A DNA stretch of 64,000 nucleotides from Parabacteroides sp. (GTDB taxonomy: Bacteria > Bacteroidota > Bacteroidia > Bacteroidales > Tannerellaceae): positions 434,001 to 498,000 of the forward strand of contig DXVO01000023.1 of assembly GCA_019417325.1 (NCBI GenBank), in the 5' to 3' direction. Below are positions 26,601 to 34,406 of the stretch, in pieces; the stretch's first letter is position 1; the number at the start of each line of letters is the position of its first letter. A program made the position numbers and the translations under genes. The notes beneath the pieces were generated by a model. It ran no database searches. It was not told where the DNA came from and was given only the letters and a program-made list of their open reading frames with translations.

Positions 26601-26660
26601 TCATAGTTATGGTTTTGAAAAATCATAGTTATGGTTTTCTAAAATCATAGTTATGATTTC
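26601..26660. repeat. Three direct repeats with exact 22-bp period upstream of glnA
   Basis: TCATAGTTATGGTTTT starts at 26601 and 26623, and TCATAGTTATGATTTC at 26645: three copies exactly 22 bp (two helical turns) apart. They lie about 130-190 bp upstream of the predicted glnA start and about 100 bp before the tRNA-Trp promoter. This spacing is what a protein binding one DNA face three times would need. The core ACCATAGTTAT reappears in the hairpin at 56944-56996. Confidence 0.7.
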
Positions 26661-26737
26661 CGCAAGACACAACCACAAATAAAAACTACCGGGCTGGCCC
26701 GGAGTAAGCAAATCGTCTAATAACTTTTTTAAATCTC

Positions 26738-26767
26738 TTGCATATTAAAAATATTATCCTACCTTTG
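26738..26767 (+). promoter_or_regulatory. tRNA-Trp promoter
   Basis: TTG (26738-26740), 19 bp, then TACCTTTG (26760-26767): exact Bacteroidetes consensus, with transcription starting a few bases before the tRNA. Confidence 0.75.
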
Positions 26768-26777
26768 CACCCGCAAT

Positions 26778-26850
26778 ACGGAAGTAGCTCAGTTGGTAGA
26801 GCACTGGTCTCCAAAACCAGGTGTCGGGAGTTCGAGCCTCTCCTTCCGTG
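26778..26850 (+). tRNA. tRNA-Trp (CCA)
   Basis: A complete 73-base cloverleaf: acceptor stem ACGGAAG/CTTCCGT with discriminator G, D arm with AGCTCAGTTGGTAGAGC, anticodon stem CTGGT/ACCAG with loop CTCCAAA (anticodon CCA), and T arm GGGAG-TTCGAGC-CTCTC (one G-U). The CCA end is not encoded. It is monocistronic here. Confidence 0.97.
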
Positions 26851-26888
26851 CTTACAAAAAACAGTAAGATTTCCCTCTCCTATTCCAT

Positions 26889-27224
26889 TTATTTGGATTT
26901 CAATAATTCTGAAGCTTGTTCCCCGAAAACAATTTTAAGTACTTGGTCCTTTTTCTCCGGGTCCAATTTAATCTGTAATACAGCCTCCGTTATAACCTCT
27001 CCTCCTCTGGTAAGCGTGTATTTATCCGGAAATGTAATAATATCGACTACAGACACCTGCAACGCCTTTGCAATTTGCAATAAAGTATTATACTTCAATT
27101 CTCTTTCGCCAGACATAATAAGGCTCAATCCAGCTTGTTTCATTCCAATCTGAGCAGCCAGGTATTCCTGCGAATAACCTTTATTCCTTCGTATTGTATC
27201 TATATTCTCTAAGATGTTGTTCAT
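26889..27224 (-). CDS. XRE family HTH transcriptional regulator
   Basis: A 111-residue protein from the ATG at 27224 (MNNILENIDTIRRNKGYS); an ATG five codons upstream is also possible. Residues 5-65 form a Cro/CI helix-turn-helix (YSQEYLAAQIGMKQAGLSLI with LLQIAKALQVSVVDII). The rest (GGEVITEAVLQIKLDPEKKD) has no recognised fold. It is divergent from the SusC/SusD genes, with its start about 100 bp from their promoter, so a local regulatory role is possible but not shown; SusC/D systems are more often run by sigma/anti-sigma or hybrid sensors, none of which is present here. Confidence 0.85.
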   Translation of the reverse strand: MNNILENIDTIRRNKGYSQEYLAAQIGMKQAGLSLIMSGERELKYNTLLQIAKALQVSVVDIITFPDKYTLTRGGEVITEAVLQIKLDPEKKDQVLKIVFGEQASELLKSK

Positions 27225-27290
27225 ATGGCAATTTAACAATTGTAGCTAAAAAAAATTAATATATAATGCAATAATTTATTTCATTTATTT

Positions 27291-27320
27291 TTGCACATAT
27301 AACATTTTGTAATATATTTG
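27291..27320 (+). promoter_or_regulatory. Promoter of the SusC/SusD operon
   Basis: TTG (27291-27293), 19 bp, then TATATTTG (27313-27320), a full consensus match. The start would be near 27327, leaving a leader of about 410 bases before the SusC ATG at 27736. Confidence 0.7.
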
Positions 27321-27326
27321 CAGCAT

Positions 27327-27735
27327 TGAATAGTGAAAAACTATTAACAAGACTTGTGGTTTACCGCCATAAATAGAATTAGAGACAGATTCAAGTGTTT
27401 ACCTCAAATTATTTTGAGTATGAGACGAAGTACGATTAATTATTTAATCAAGAGGGCAAGTATATTAACGCTTGCTTATCTTGTGTATTCAATCCCGATA
27501 AAACCTCTCATAGAGGCCTCCTGAAACAAGTTGCCTCTCAAAACAAAACTGTTTATCCAATGTTCACTTATTCAATCAAATTTCACAAACAAAATCCACA
27601 AAAACAATCTCGCTCATTATAAACACCTAATTAACACAAACAGCAATGGTAACATAATTTTAAAATTCAAAATTCACTTGGACGAGTACGTCCTCTATGT
27701 TTTTTAACCTTATATTCATTAATAACACAAAGAGT
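27327..27735 (+). other. Long 5' leader of the SusC/SusD transcript
   Basis: About 410 bases without a convincing gene. Small hairpins are visible (CAAGTATATTAACGCTTG; CCTCTCATAGAGG near 27507-27519) and the word CCTCTCA recurs at 27507 and near 27533. A leader this long is consistent with post-transcriptional control, e.g. by a small RNA; no known riboswitch was recognised. Confidence 0.4.
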
Positions 27736-30700
27736 ATGGAAGAATCTTTTAAGAAAAGCACACTCACTAACAATCGCGGGACATGCCATCTATTCAGGAT
27801 GTTAACCTTACTGCTCCTCGCGCTATGTACAACCACAGTGTTTGCCCAGCAAAAAACAATCAAAGGGACTGTTGTCGACGCCAACGGCGAACCCTTAATC
27901 GGTGTAAACGTATCTGTAAAAGGAACTACAATCGGTATTATTACCGATATGGATGGTAAATACAGCCTGGAAATACCGGCTAATGCAACGCTCGTATTTT
28001 CCTATATCGGATACCAGCCCCAGGAAATTGCAGCGGGAAACCAATCGTCTATTAATGTAACGCTAAAAGAAGACACTCAAAAACTGGATGAAGTCGTTGT
28101 TGTTGGTTACGGCACACAGAAAAAGGTTACGGTTACCGGTTCTGTTGCCAGCGTAACAGGTGATGAACTACTTTCTTCTCCAACCACCAATCTGACAAAC
28201 GGTATGGTAGGACGTATGCCGGGTGTTATTGGCTTCCAGACAGCCGATGAACCGGGTGGTGGCGGTACAACAATCCGTATCCGCGGTACAAACTCTCTGG
28301 GCAGCAAGGATCCGTTGGTTGTAATTGACGGTATCCCTGACCGTGATGGCGGTATGAACCGTATCAATCCGAATGAAATTGAAACAATCTCCGTTTTGAA
28401 AGATGCCTCTGCTGCTATCTACGGAGCCCGTGCAGCAAACGGTGTAATTTTGATTACTACAAAGCGAGGCAAAGAGGGTAAACCGACCGTGTCTTTCAAT
28501 GCCAGCGGCGGTTTTTCACAACCCAGCCGTTTACCGAAAATGTGTAACGCTTTCGAATATGCAACCATGATGAATGAAATCAACCCGGGCACGTACAGTC
28601 AGGATGATTTGACAAAGTTCCAGGACGGTAGCGATCCTTGGGGACATCCTAATACGGACTGGTTCGATACGGTATTGAAAAACGCATCTCCTTTATACCG
28701 TGCCGACGTTGGTGTAAGCGGTGGTACTGAAAAAGTAAAATATTATGTCAACCTGGCTGCAAACGGAGAAGACGGTTTATATAAAAACTCGGCAAACCGC
28801 TACGACCAGTTCAGCTTACGTACAAACCTGGATATAAAAACGAGCAAATATGTAAGCTTCCAGATAGGAACAACAGCCCGTATGGAAAACACCCAGTATC
28901 CGGCAAAAAGTGCAGGTGATATTTTCGCAGGTATCCGACGCAGCAAACCGACACAGCCGGCATTCTGGCCTACCGGAGAACCGGGACCGGATATCGAACG
29001 TGGAGATAATCCGGCTGTAACTTGTACGGATTATGCCGGATTCGACAAACAAAAGAACTACTATATCCAGAACAACGCCTCTGTAAATATCCAGATTCCC
29101 TGGGTTGAGGGTTTGAGCTTGCGCGGTAATGCTTCTTATGACGTACATTTCTACAACAGAAGATTATTTAAAAAACCGATCGTCCTTTACTCATGGGACA
29201 ATATACATGAAGACAGTTCCGGTTTAAGCGGTGCCAAACGCTGGATCGAAGAACCTGAATTAACAAGAGAACATTCAGACCAGACAGACTGGATGGTGAA
29301 TGGCTTGATCGATTATAACCGTACTTTCGGCAAACACAACATTGGCATTACGGTTGGTGTGGAAGCCCAGAAAAAACATAAGCAATATACGGATGCCTAT
29401 CGTAAAGGTTTTATCTCCGACTTAAACCCCGAACTGAGCTTAGGTTCGGACGAAGGACAAAGAAACTCCGGTTACTCATGGAAAGAAGCACGTTTAAACT
29501 ATTTCGGACGGGTATCTTATAACTTTATGGAACGCTATTTACTTGAATTCGTATGGCGTGCCGACGGTTCTTACCGCTTCCCTAAAGACAAACGGTATGG
29601 ATTCTTCCCCGGTGTATCTGTTGCATGGCGTGCATCCGAAGAAAGCTGGTGGAAAGAAAACATCCGTTTTATCGACTACTTCAAACTGCGTGCTTCTGTT
29701 TCACAAACAGGTAACGATGCACTGCTGGACTCCAATAACAATTATGACCGTTCCATCCAATACCTGAACACATACGGATTTACAACCTACGGTTCTATTT
29801 TCAATGGAACAGAACAAAAACGTTTGTATCCGACACGTACTCCGAACCCGAATATCACCTGGGAAGTCGGTACGACTTACAATGTCGGTATGGACTTCAA
29901 ATTCCTGCAAAACCGCTTAAGTGTAGAAGCTGACGCATTCTACCATAAACGTACCCATATGCTGATTTCGAGAAATGCTTCTTTACCGGAAATAACAGGT
30001 ATCACTCTCCCGAAAGAAAATATCGGAGAAATGTGCAACCGGGGTATGGAAATGCTGGTAAGCTGGAACGACAGAGCCGGAAATGTAGATTACTATGCTT
30101 CATTCAACATGACTTATGCTAAGAATAAGATTTTATTCTGGGACGAAACACCGGGTATCCCTTCTTATCAGGAATCGACAGGCATGCCGGTAGGTGCTAA
30201 CCTGTATTATGTAGCCGATGGTATCTTCCATAACCAGGCAGAAATCAACAGTTATCCCACTTGGGGAGAAGAGCAGGATAAAAATGGTAAACCGATTCTG
30301 GATGCCAACGGGAATAAGAAAACATCCGCTGTTCCCGGAGATATTCGTTTCCGCGATGTAAATGGCGACGGTAAAATCGATGCAGACGACCGCATACGTT
30401 CAGACAAGACCGACGAGCCTCGCTTCGTAGCCGGTATCACATTAGGAGCAAGCTGGAAAGGATGGGACATCATGGCTTTATTCCAGGCTGGTTTAGGCGG
30501 GCAAATGTATATCCAGACATGGTCAGGCACAATCGGTAACTTCTTGAAACGTTATTACGACGAACGCTGGACACCGGAAAATCCGGATGCAAACGGTCCG
30601 CGTACCTACGAACGCGAAAATCAATATTGGGTAAGTCCGTCCAACAATAGTACTTATTTCCTGAAAAATGCAGATTACCTGCGTTTGAAAAATGTTGAAC

Positions 30701-30888
30701 TGGGCTACACTTTCAATCTGGATGCTTTGACAAATGTAGGCTTCTCCAAATTACGCCTGTACACAAACGCTTCCAATATCTTTACTATCGATGGTATTAA
30801 AGATGCAGACCCGGAACAGAGGAACAAAGACTTATCCTCTTATCCACTGAGACGAGTTATTAATTTTGGTGTTCAAGCAACCTTCTAA
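27736..30888 (+). CDS. SusC/RagA family TonB-linked outer-membrane transporter
   Basis: A 1050-residue protein from the ATG at 27736; an upstream in-frame ATG (27697) adds 13 residues before a weaker n-region. The signal peptide ends at TTTVFAQQ. Then a carboxypeptidase-regulatory-like domain (IKGTVVDANGEPLIGVNVSV), the TonB contact/plug start KLDEVVVVGYGTQKK, the plug with DPLVVIDGIPD and VLKDASAAIYGARAANGVI, and a large barrel ending LRRVINFGVQATF with terminal Phe. It imports an oligosaccharide with the SusD partner encoded 11 bp downstream. The closest functional group (RagA-like or glycan) cannot be told; the neighbours (GH2, oxidoreductases) favour a glycan or glycoside. Confidence 0.93.
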   Translation: MEESFKKSTLTNNRGTCHLFRMLTLLLLALCTTTVFAQQKTIKGTVVDANGEPLIGVNVSVKGTTIGIITDMDGKYSLEIPANATLVFSYIGYQPQEIAAGNQSSINVTLKEDTQKLDEVVVVGYGTQKKVTVTGSVASVTGDELLSSPTTNLTNGMVGRMPGVIGFQTADEPGGGGTTIRIRGTNSLGSKDPLVVIDGIPDRDGGMNRINPNEIETISVLKDASAAIYGARAANGVILITTKRGKEGKPTVSFNASGGFSQPSRLPKMCNAFEYATMMNEINPGTYSQDDLTKFQDGSDPWGHPNTDWFDTVLKNASPLYRADVGVSGGTEKVKYYVNLAANGEDGLYKNSANRYDQFSLRTNLDIKTSKYVSFQIGTTARMENTQYPAKSAGDIFAGIRRSKPTQPAFWPTGEPGPDIERGDNPAVTCTDYAGFDKQKNYYIQNNASVNIQIPWVEGLSLRGNASYDVHFYNRRLFKKPIVLYSWDNIHEDSSGLSGAKRWIEEPELTREHSDQTDWMVNGLIDYNRTFGKHNIGITVGVEAQKKHKQYTDAYRKGFISDLNPELSLGSDEGQRNSGYSWKEARLNYFGRVSYNFMERYLLEFVWRADGSYRFPKDKRYGFFPGVSVAWRASEESWWKENIRFIDYFKLRASVSQTGNDALLDSNNNYDRSIQYLNTYGFTTYGSIFNGTEQKRLYPTRTPNPNITWEVGTTYNVGMDFKFLQNRLSVEADAFYHKRTHMLISRNASLPEITGITLPKENIGEMCNRGMEMLVSWNDRAGNVDYYASFNMTYAKNKILFWDETPGIPSYQESTGMPVGANLYYVADGIFHNQAEINSYPTWGEEQDKNGKPILDANGNKKTSAVPGDIRFRDVNGDGKIDADDRIRSDKTDEPRFVAGITLGASWKGWDIMALFQAGLGGQMYIQTWSGTIGNFLKRYYDERWTPENPDANGPRTYERENQYWVSPSNNSTYFLKNADYLRLKNVELGYTFNLDALTNVGFSKLRLYTNASNIFTIDGIKDADPEQRNKDLSSYPLRRVINFGVQATF

Positions 30889-30899
30889 CAGAGTAAATT

Positions 30900-32816
30900 A
30901 TGAAAAAGACATTTAAATATATATGCCTCGCGGCAACATTAGGATTAACGGTATCCATGAACTCCTGTTCTGATTTCATGGATTTAAAACCGGAAGACCA
31001 GTATGCAGAAGATGCTGTATGGTCGGATGCCGGTCTTGTACAAGCTGTGGTAAACGACATTTATGCTTACATCGTTCATGGCTCGGAAGAATCCAATACT
31101 TCAGCCTTAACAGATGATGCTTACTTTACCCACGATTATGGAATGAAGGCGATCAACGAGGCCACTGTTTCGGGTAGCGACCTCCGTTGGTATGATGATG
31201 ATAAATGCCCGTTCAAATGGTATAATGCTTACAAAGGGATTTATCGCACCAACCTGTTTTTGGAAAATATAGATAAGGTTCCGGAAAAAGTCGGTTACAA
31301 TTTAAAAACAATGAAGGGCGAGGTTCTCTTCCTGCGTGCTTATCTGTATACCGAACTTGTAAGAGGTTTCGGCGGAGTTCCCTTGGTTGATAAAACTTAT
31401 TCCATAGAAGAAGCATCCCAATTAAGTCTTCCCCGCAGCAATATGGCAGATTGCCTGGACTTTATCTTAAAGGATATAGAAAAAGCGATTCCATTGCTTC
31501 CGGAAACAGCAGATCCGGGACGTGCTACCCAAGGGGCAGCAAAAGCATTAAAGGCCCGTATCCTGTTGCATGTTGCCAGTCCTTTATTTGCAGACCGCTC
31601 TGTCAACACTTTGGAATGCAACCAATACAACGGAGATCGTAAAAAGCTGTACGAACAGGCAAGAGATGCAGCAAAAGAAGTTATCGACCTGAAAAATTAT
31701 ACCCTTGTTGATTGTAATGCGAATACAATCATGGAAATTGCGGATAAATACCACGATATTTCTTTGACAAACAATTCGGAATCTATCTTCTACAAACAAT
31801 TTATCAATAAAGATGTGGACGACAGTAATGTTCGTAACCGCGCAGCTCAATGCCACGGGCCTAACGGTTATCACAATTGGGGAGGCGTTACACCGACAAA
31901 CGATCTGGTTATGTCTTTCGAAATGGAAGATGGCACAATCAACAATTCTATGTTGAAAATAGAAGAAACGACCACAAAAAACCCATACCTGAACCGTGAA
32001 CCTCGCTTCTATGCGACTATCGGTTATGATGGATTGGAATGGGGACGTCCACGTCCATCCGATGCGGCAGCATTCGACCCGACTCCACTGGGTACTTTAC
32101 AAATGGGATTCTATGAATCTCCGGACGGTAGTGATATTAAAGCGCCTGTTGCTTACGACAAACAAGGCAATCCGACAAAAGAAATCACATTTAAAGGGGT
32201 TAATGGCGTAGACACCCGTAAATCTTCTATTGAAAACTGGAATGGCTCCGTTACCGGCTATGTTGAAAAGAAACTGATAGACACCAAATTCAATGCCACC
32301 GAACATAACTGGCAAACAGCAACCTATCCGTACATCCGCTTAGCTGAAATGTATTTAATTGCAGCAGAAGCATGCATTGAATTAAACGAATTGGATGATG
32401 CTGCCGATTTTCTGGATGATTTGCGCGGACGCATCGGACGCCCAGATACAAAAACCACACTGACTAAGCGCGGACAAGCATTCGACCAGGAAAATATGCG
32501 TAAATTCCTCCAACGTGAACGCCGTTCCGAACTGGCATATGAAAACTCCCGCTATTATGATATCCGTCGCTGGATGATCGCCCCGGACGTAATCCGTGAA
32601 GTAACAGGTATCGCAATCGTTGCACGCCTGAAACAAGGACAAAGTTCCAAATTGCCTTATATCCATGATGAAAAGAAATGGGATTACACCTATTATGTAA
32701 CCGATTTATCTTTCCGTGAAACACGTAAATGGGATAACAAACTATACTTTGCACCTATCAAGCGTGATGAAATCAAACGCAATACGGCAATAAAGCAAAA
32801 TCCGGGAATGGAATAA
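30900..32816 (+). CDS. SusD/RagB family substrate-binding lipoprotein
   Basis: A 638-residue surface lipoprotein: lipobox SMNSC (Cys23), then SDFMDLKPEDQYAEDAVWSD, typical of the SusD N-terminus. TPR-like helices (MKGEVLFLRAYLYTELVRGF, AAKALKARILLHVASPLFAD) and the C-terminal RLAEMYLIAAEACIELNE and RRSELAYENSRYYDIRRWM are the SusD landmarks. It forms the lid over the SusC barrel and binds substrate at the cell surface. It ends in IKRDEIKRNTAIKQNPGME, the usual SusD tail. No surface glycan-binding protein gene or sensor follows, so this is a minimal utilisation locus. Confidence 0.93.
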   Translation: MKKTFKYICLAATLGLTVSMNSCSDFMDLKPEDQYAEDAVWSDAGLVQAVVNDIYAYIVHGSEESNTSALTDDAYFTHDYGMKAINEATVSGSDLRWYDDDKCPFKWYNAYKGIYRTNLFLENIDKVPEKVGYNLKTMKGEVLFLRAYLYTELVRGFGGVPLVDKTYSIEEASQLSLPRSNMADCLDFILKDIEKAIPLLPETADPGRATQGAAKALKARILLHVASPLFADRSVNTLECNQYNGDRKKLYEQARDAAKEVIDLKNYTLVDCNANTIMEIADKYHDISLTNNSESIFYKQFINKDVDDSNVRNRAAQCHGPNGYHNWGGVTPTNDLVMSFEMEDGTINNSMLKIEETTTKNPYLNREPRFYATIGYDGLEWGRPRPSDAAAFDPTPLGTLQMGFYESPDGSDIKAPVAYDKQGNPTKEITFKGVNGVDTRKSSIENWNGSVTGYVEKKLIDTKFNATEHNWQTATYPYIRLAEMYLIAAEACIELNELDDAADFLDDLRGRIGRPDTKTTLTKRGQAFDQENMRKFLQRERRSELAYENSRYYDIRRWMIAPDVIREVTGIAIVARLKQGQSSKLPYIHDEKKWDYTYYVTDLSFRETRKWDNKLYFAPIKRDEIKRNTAIKQNPGME

Positions 32817-32840
32817 TGCAATAAGACCCTGAAACAGAAG

Positions 32841-32944
32841 AACCAGGTTTACGGACAACGCGGATTGGACGGATTAAGACGGATAAGAATAATTTTAAAA
32901 TCCGTTCTAATCCGCCCAATCTGGGGTCATCCGCGTACCTAGTT
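32841..32944. repeat. Dispersed imperfect palindrome, copy 2
   Basis: Arms of about 44 bp (AACCAGGTTTACGGACAACG... and ...GGGTCATCCGCGTACCTAGTT) around an AGAATAATTTTAA centre, 25 bp after the SusD stop. The inner words CGGATTAAGACGGAT and ATCCGTTCTAATCCG pair. It resembles the palindromes at 1674 and 52074 and could end or stabilise the SusD transcript. The rest of the gap to 33216 holds no gene. Confidence 0.7.
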
Positions 32945-33016
32945 CTTCTATTCATCCAAACCATCATTCAAAATCAAATATCTTCTTTTTTCTTTTTCCA
33001 CCACATTATCCTCCTG

Positions 33017-33030
33017 TCTCAAATTTGAGA
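33017..33030. promoter_or_regulatory. Perfect 14-bp palindrome, possible operator
   Basis: TCTCAAATTTGAGA, fully self-complementary, about 100 bp upstream of the box TAATTTTG (33132-33139) that I read as the -7 element for the downstream oxidoreductase operon. The binding protein is unknown. Confidence 0.45.
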
Positions 33031-33131
33031 TAATGTTTCACTTTTTCCCGAAAATGATGCAATCTGCTCTCTTTCCGCTTTAAAAGAGAAAATAATCAAT
33101 ACAAAAGGTATGCTCATATTTCCTTATTTTG

Positions 33132-33139
33132 TAATTTTG
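33132..33139 (+). promoter_or_regulatory. Probable promoter for the oxidoreductase/GH2 genes (-7 box)
   Basis: TAATTTTG fits TAnnTTTG; no clear TTG is found 19 bp upstream. The start would lie near 33146, about 70 bases before the ATG at 33217. Confidence 0.45.
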
Positions 33140-33216
33140 AACCAGCACAAAAGAAGCTTATACAACTACGACAGTTATATTTTTAAGCTCTCAATTCACT
33201 AAAAATTTAATATATC

Positions 33217-34383
33217 ATGAAGAACAGAAAGTTAAGAATGGGAATGGTAGGCGGAGGTAGCGACGCTTTTATCGGAGCAATCCATCGCAGAGCCGCTTTT
33301 ATGGACAACCAGATTGAATTAGTTTGCGGATGTTTCAGTGTCGATCCTGAAATATCCAAAAGCTCGGGGCTTTCCTATTTCTTGCCGGAAGATAGAATCT
33401 ACAATTCCTACCAGGAAATGTTTGAACATGAAATGACTCTGCCGGAAGATGAACGAATGGACTTCGTTACCATAGTAACTCCAAACCGATGGCATTTCGA
33501 ACCTGCTATGATGGCTCTTGAAAGAGGTTTCCATGTCGTAGTAGATAAACCGATGACTTTTTCACTTGAAGAAGCCAAACTCCTCCAACAAAAAGTAGAA
33601 GAAACCGGGCTGATACTGGCTCTTACCCATGTATATTCGGCATACCCTGCCGTAAAAGAAGCAAAAGCACGCATTGCCAACGGCGAACTGGGCAAACTAC
33701 GCCGGGTATATGTTGAATATACCCAAGGATGGCTGTCCGACCGCATAGAATTGCAAGGAGGAAATAATGCAGGCTGGCGTACAGACCCGAAACGTTCGGG
33801 TAAAGCAGGCTGCATAGGCGATATCGGTACACATGCCTGGCACCTGAGCGAATATATTACCGGACTGAAGGTACAGGAATTATGTGCCGAACTGAAAGCG
33901 TTCGTTCCCGGACGTCCTATTGATGATGACGGAGCTGCTTTCCTGCATTATGAAAACGATGTAACCGGCGTATTGACGGCAACACAAATCGGAGCAGGAG
34001 AAGCAAACAACATCCGTATTCGCGTATACGGAGAAAAGGGTGGACTGGAATGGCGACAGATGGAACCGAACACATTGACTTTGAAATGGTCTGACCGTCC
34101 AACCGAAGTTCTTAATATAGGTAATAACGGCTATCTGAGCGAACAAGCGCTATGGAACACCCGGACACCAGCCGGACATCCGGAAGGATTTATCGAAGCA
34201 TTCGCTAATATTTACAGAAACTTTGCCCTCACTGTCATGGCAATAAAAAAAGGAGAAAAACCTTGTGGCAATTGCCTGGATTTCCCGACCGTATACGATG
34301 GGGTAAGAGGTATGCAATTTGTTGAAACCATGGTTGAAGCCGGATACAATAATGACGTAAAATGGCAAAAATGGGTTGAATAA
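33217..34383 (+). CDS. Cytosolic Gfo/Idh/MocA family oxidoreductase
   Basis: A 388-residue NAD(P)-dependent sugar dehydrogenase-type protein without a signal peptide. The Rossmann loop is MVGGGSDAFIGAIHRRAAF (residues 9-27); the EKP-like motif is VVDKPMTFSLEEA (Asp instead of Glu), and DIGTHAWHLSEYITG carries the conserved catalytic His pair. The GAIHRRAA form is common in the glucoside/inositol dehydrogenase-like proteins near Bacteroidetes polysaccharide loci. It lies 23 bp before the GH2 gene and likely acts on a sugar delivered by the SusC/D system, possibly reducing or oxidising a keto-sugar; the substrate is not known. Confidence 0.85.
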   Translation: MKNRKLRMGMVGGGSDAFIGAIHRRAAFMDNQIELVCGCFSVDPEISKSSGLSYFLPEDRIYNSYQEMFEHEMTLPEDERMDFVTIVTPNRWHFEPAMMALERGFHVVVDKPMTFSLEEAKLLQQKVEETGLILALTHVYSAYPAVKEAKARIANGELGKLRRVYVEYTQGWLSDRIELQGGNNAGWRTDPKRSGKAGCIGDIGTHAWHLSEYITGLKVQELCAELKAFVPGRPIDDDGAAFLHYENDVTGVLTATQIGAGEANNIRIRVYGEKGGLEWRQMEPNTLTLKWSDRPTEVLNIGNNGYLSEQALWNTRTPAGHPEGFIEAFANIYRNFALTVMAIKKGEKPCGNCLDFPTVYDGVRGMQFVETMVEAGYNNDVKWQKWVE

Positions 34384-34406
34384 CAATTCTCTATAAACAA
34401 ACACAT

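Noticed and set aside
26601..26660. Possible CRISPR array
   Set aside because: Only three copies, no unique spacers of regular length, and no cas gene; the repeats abut with only a few bases between them.
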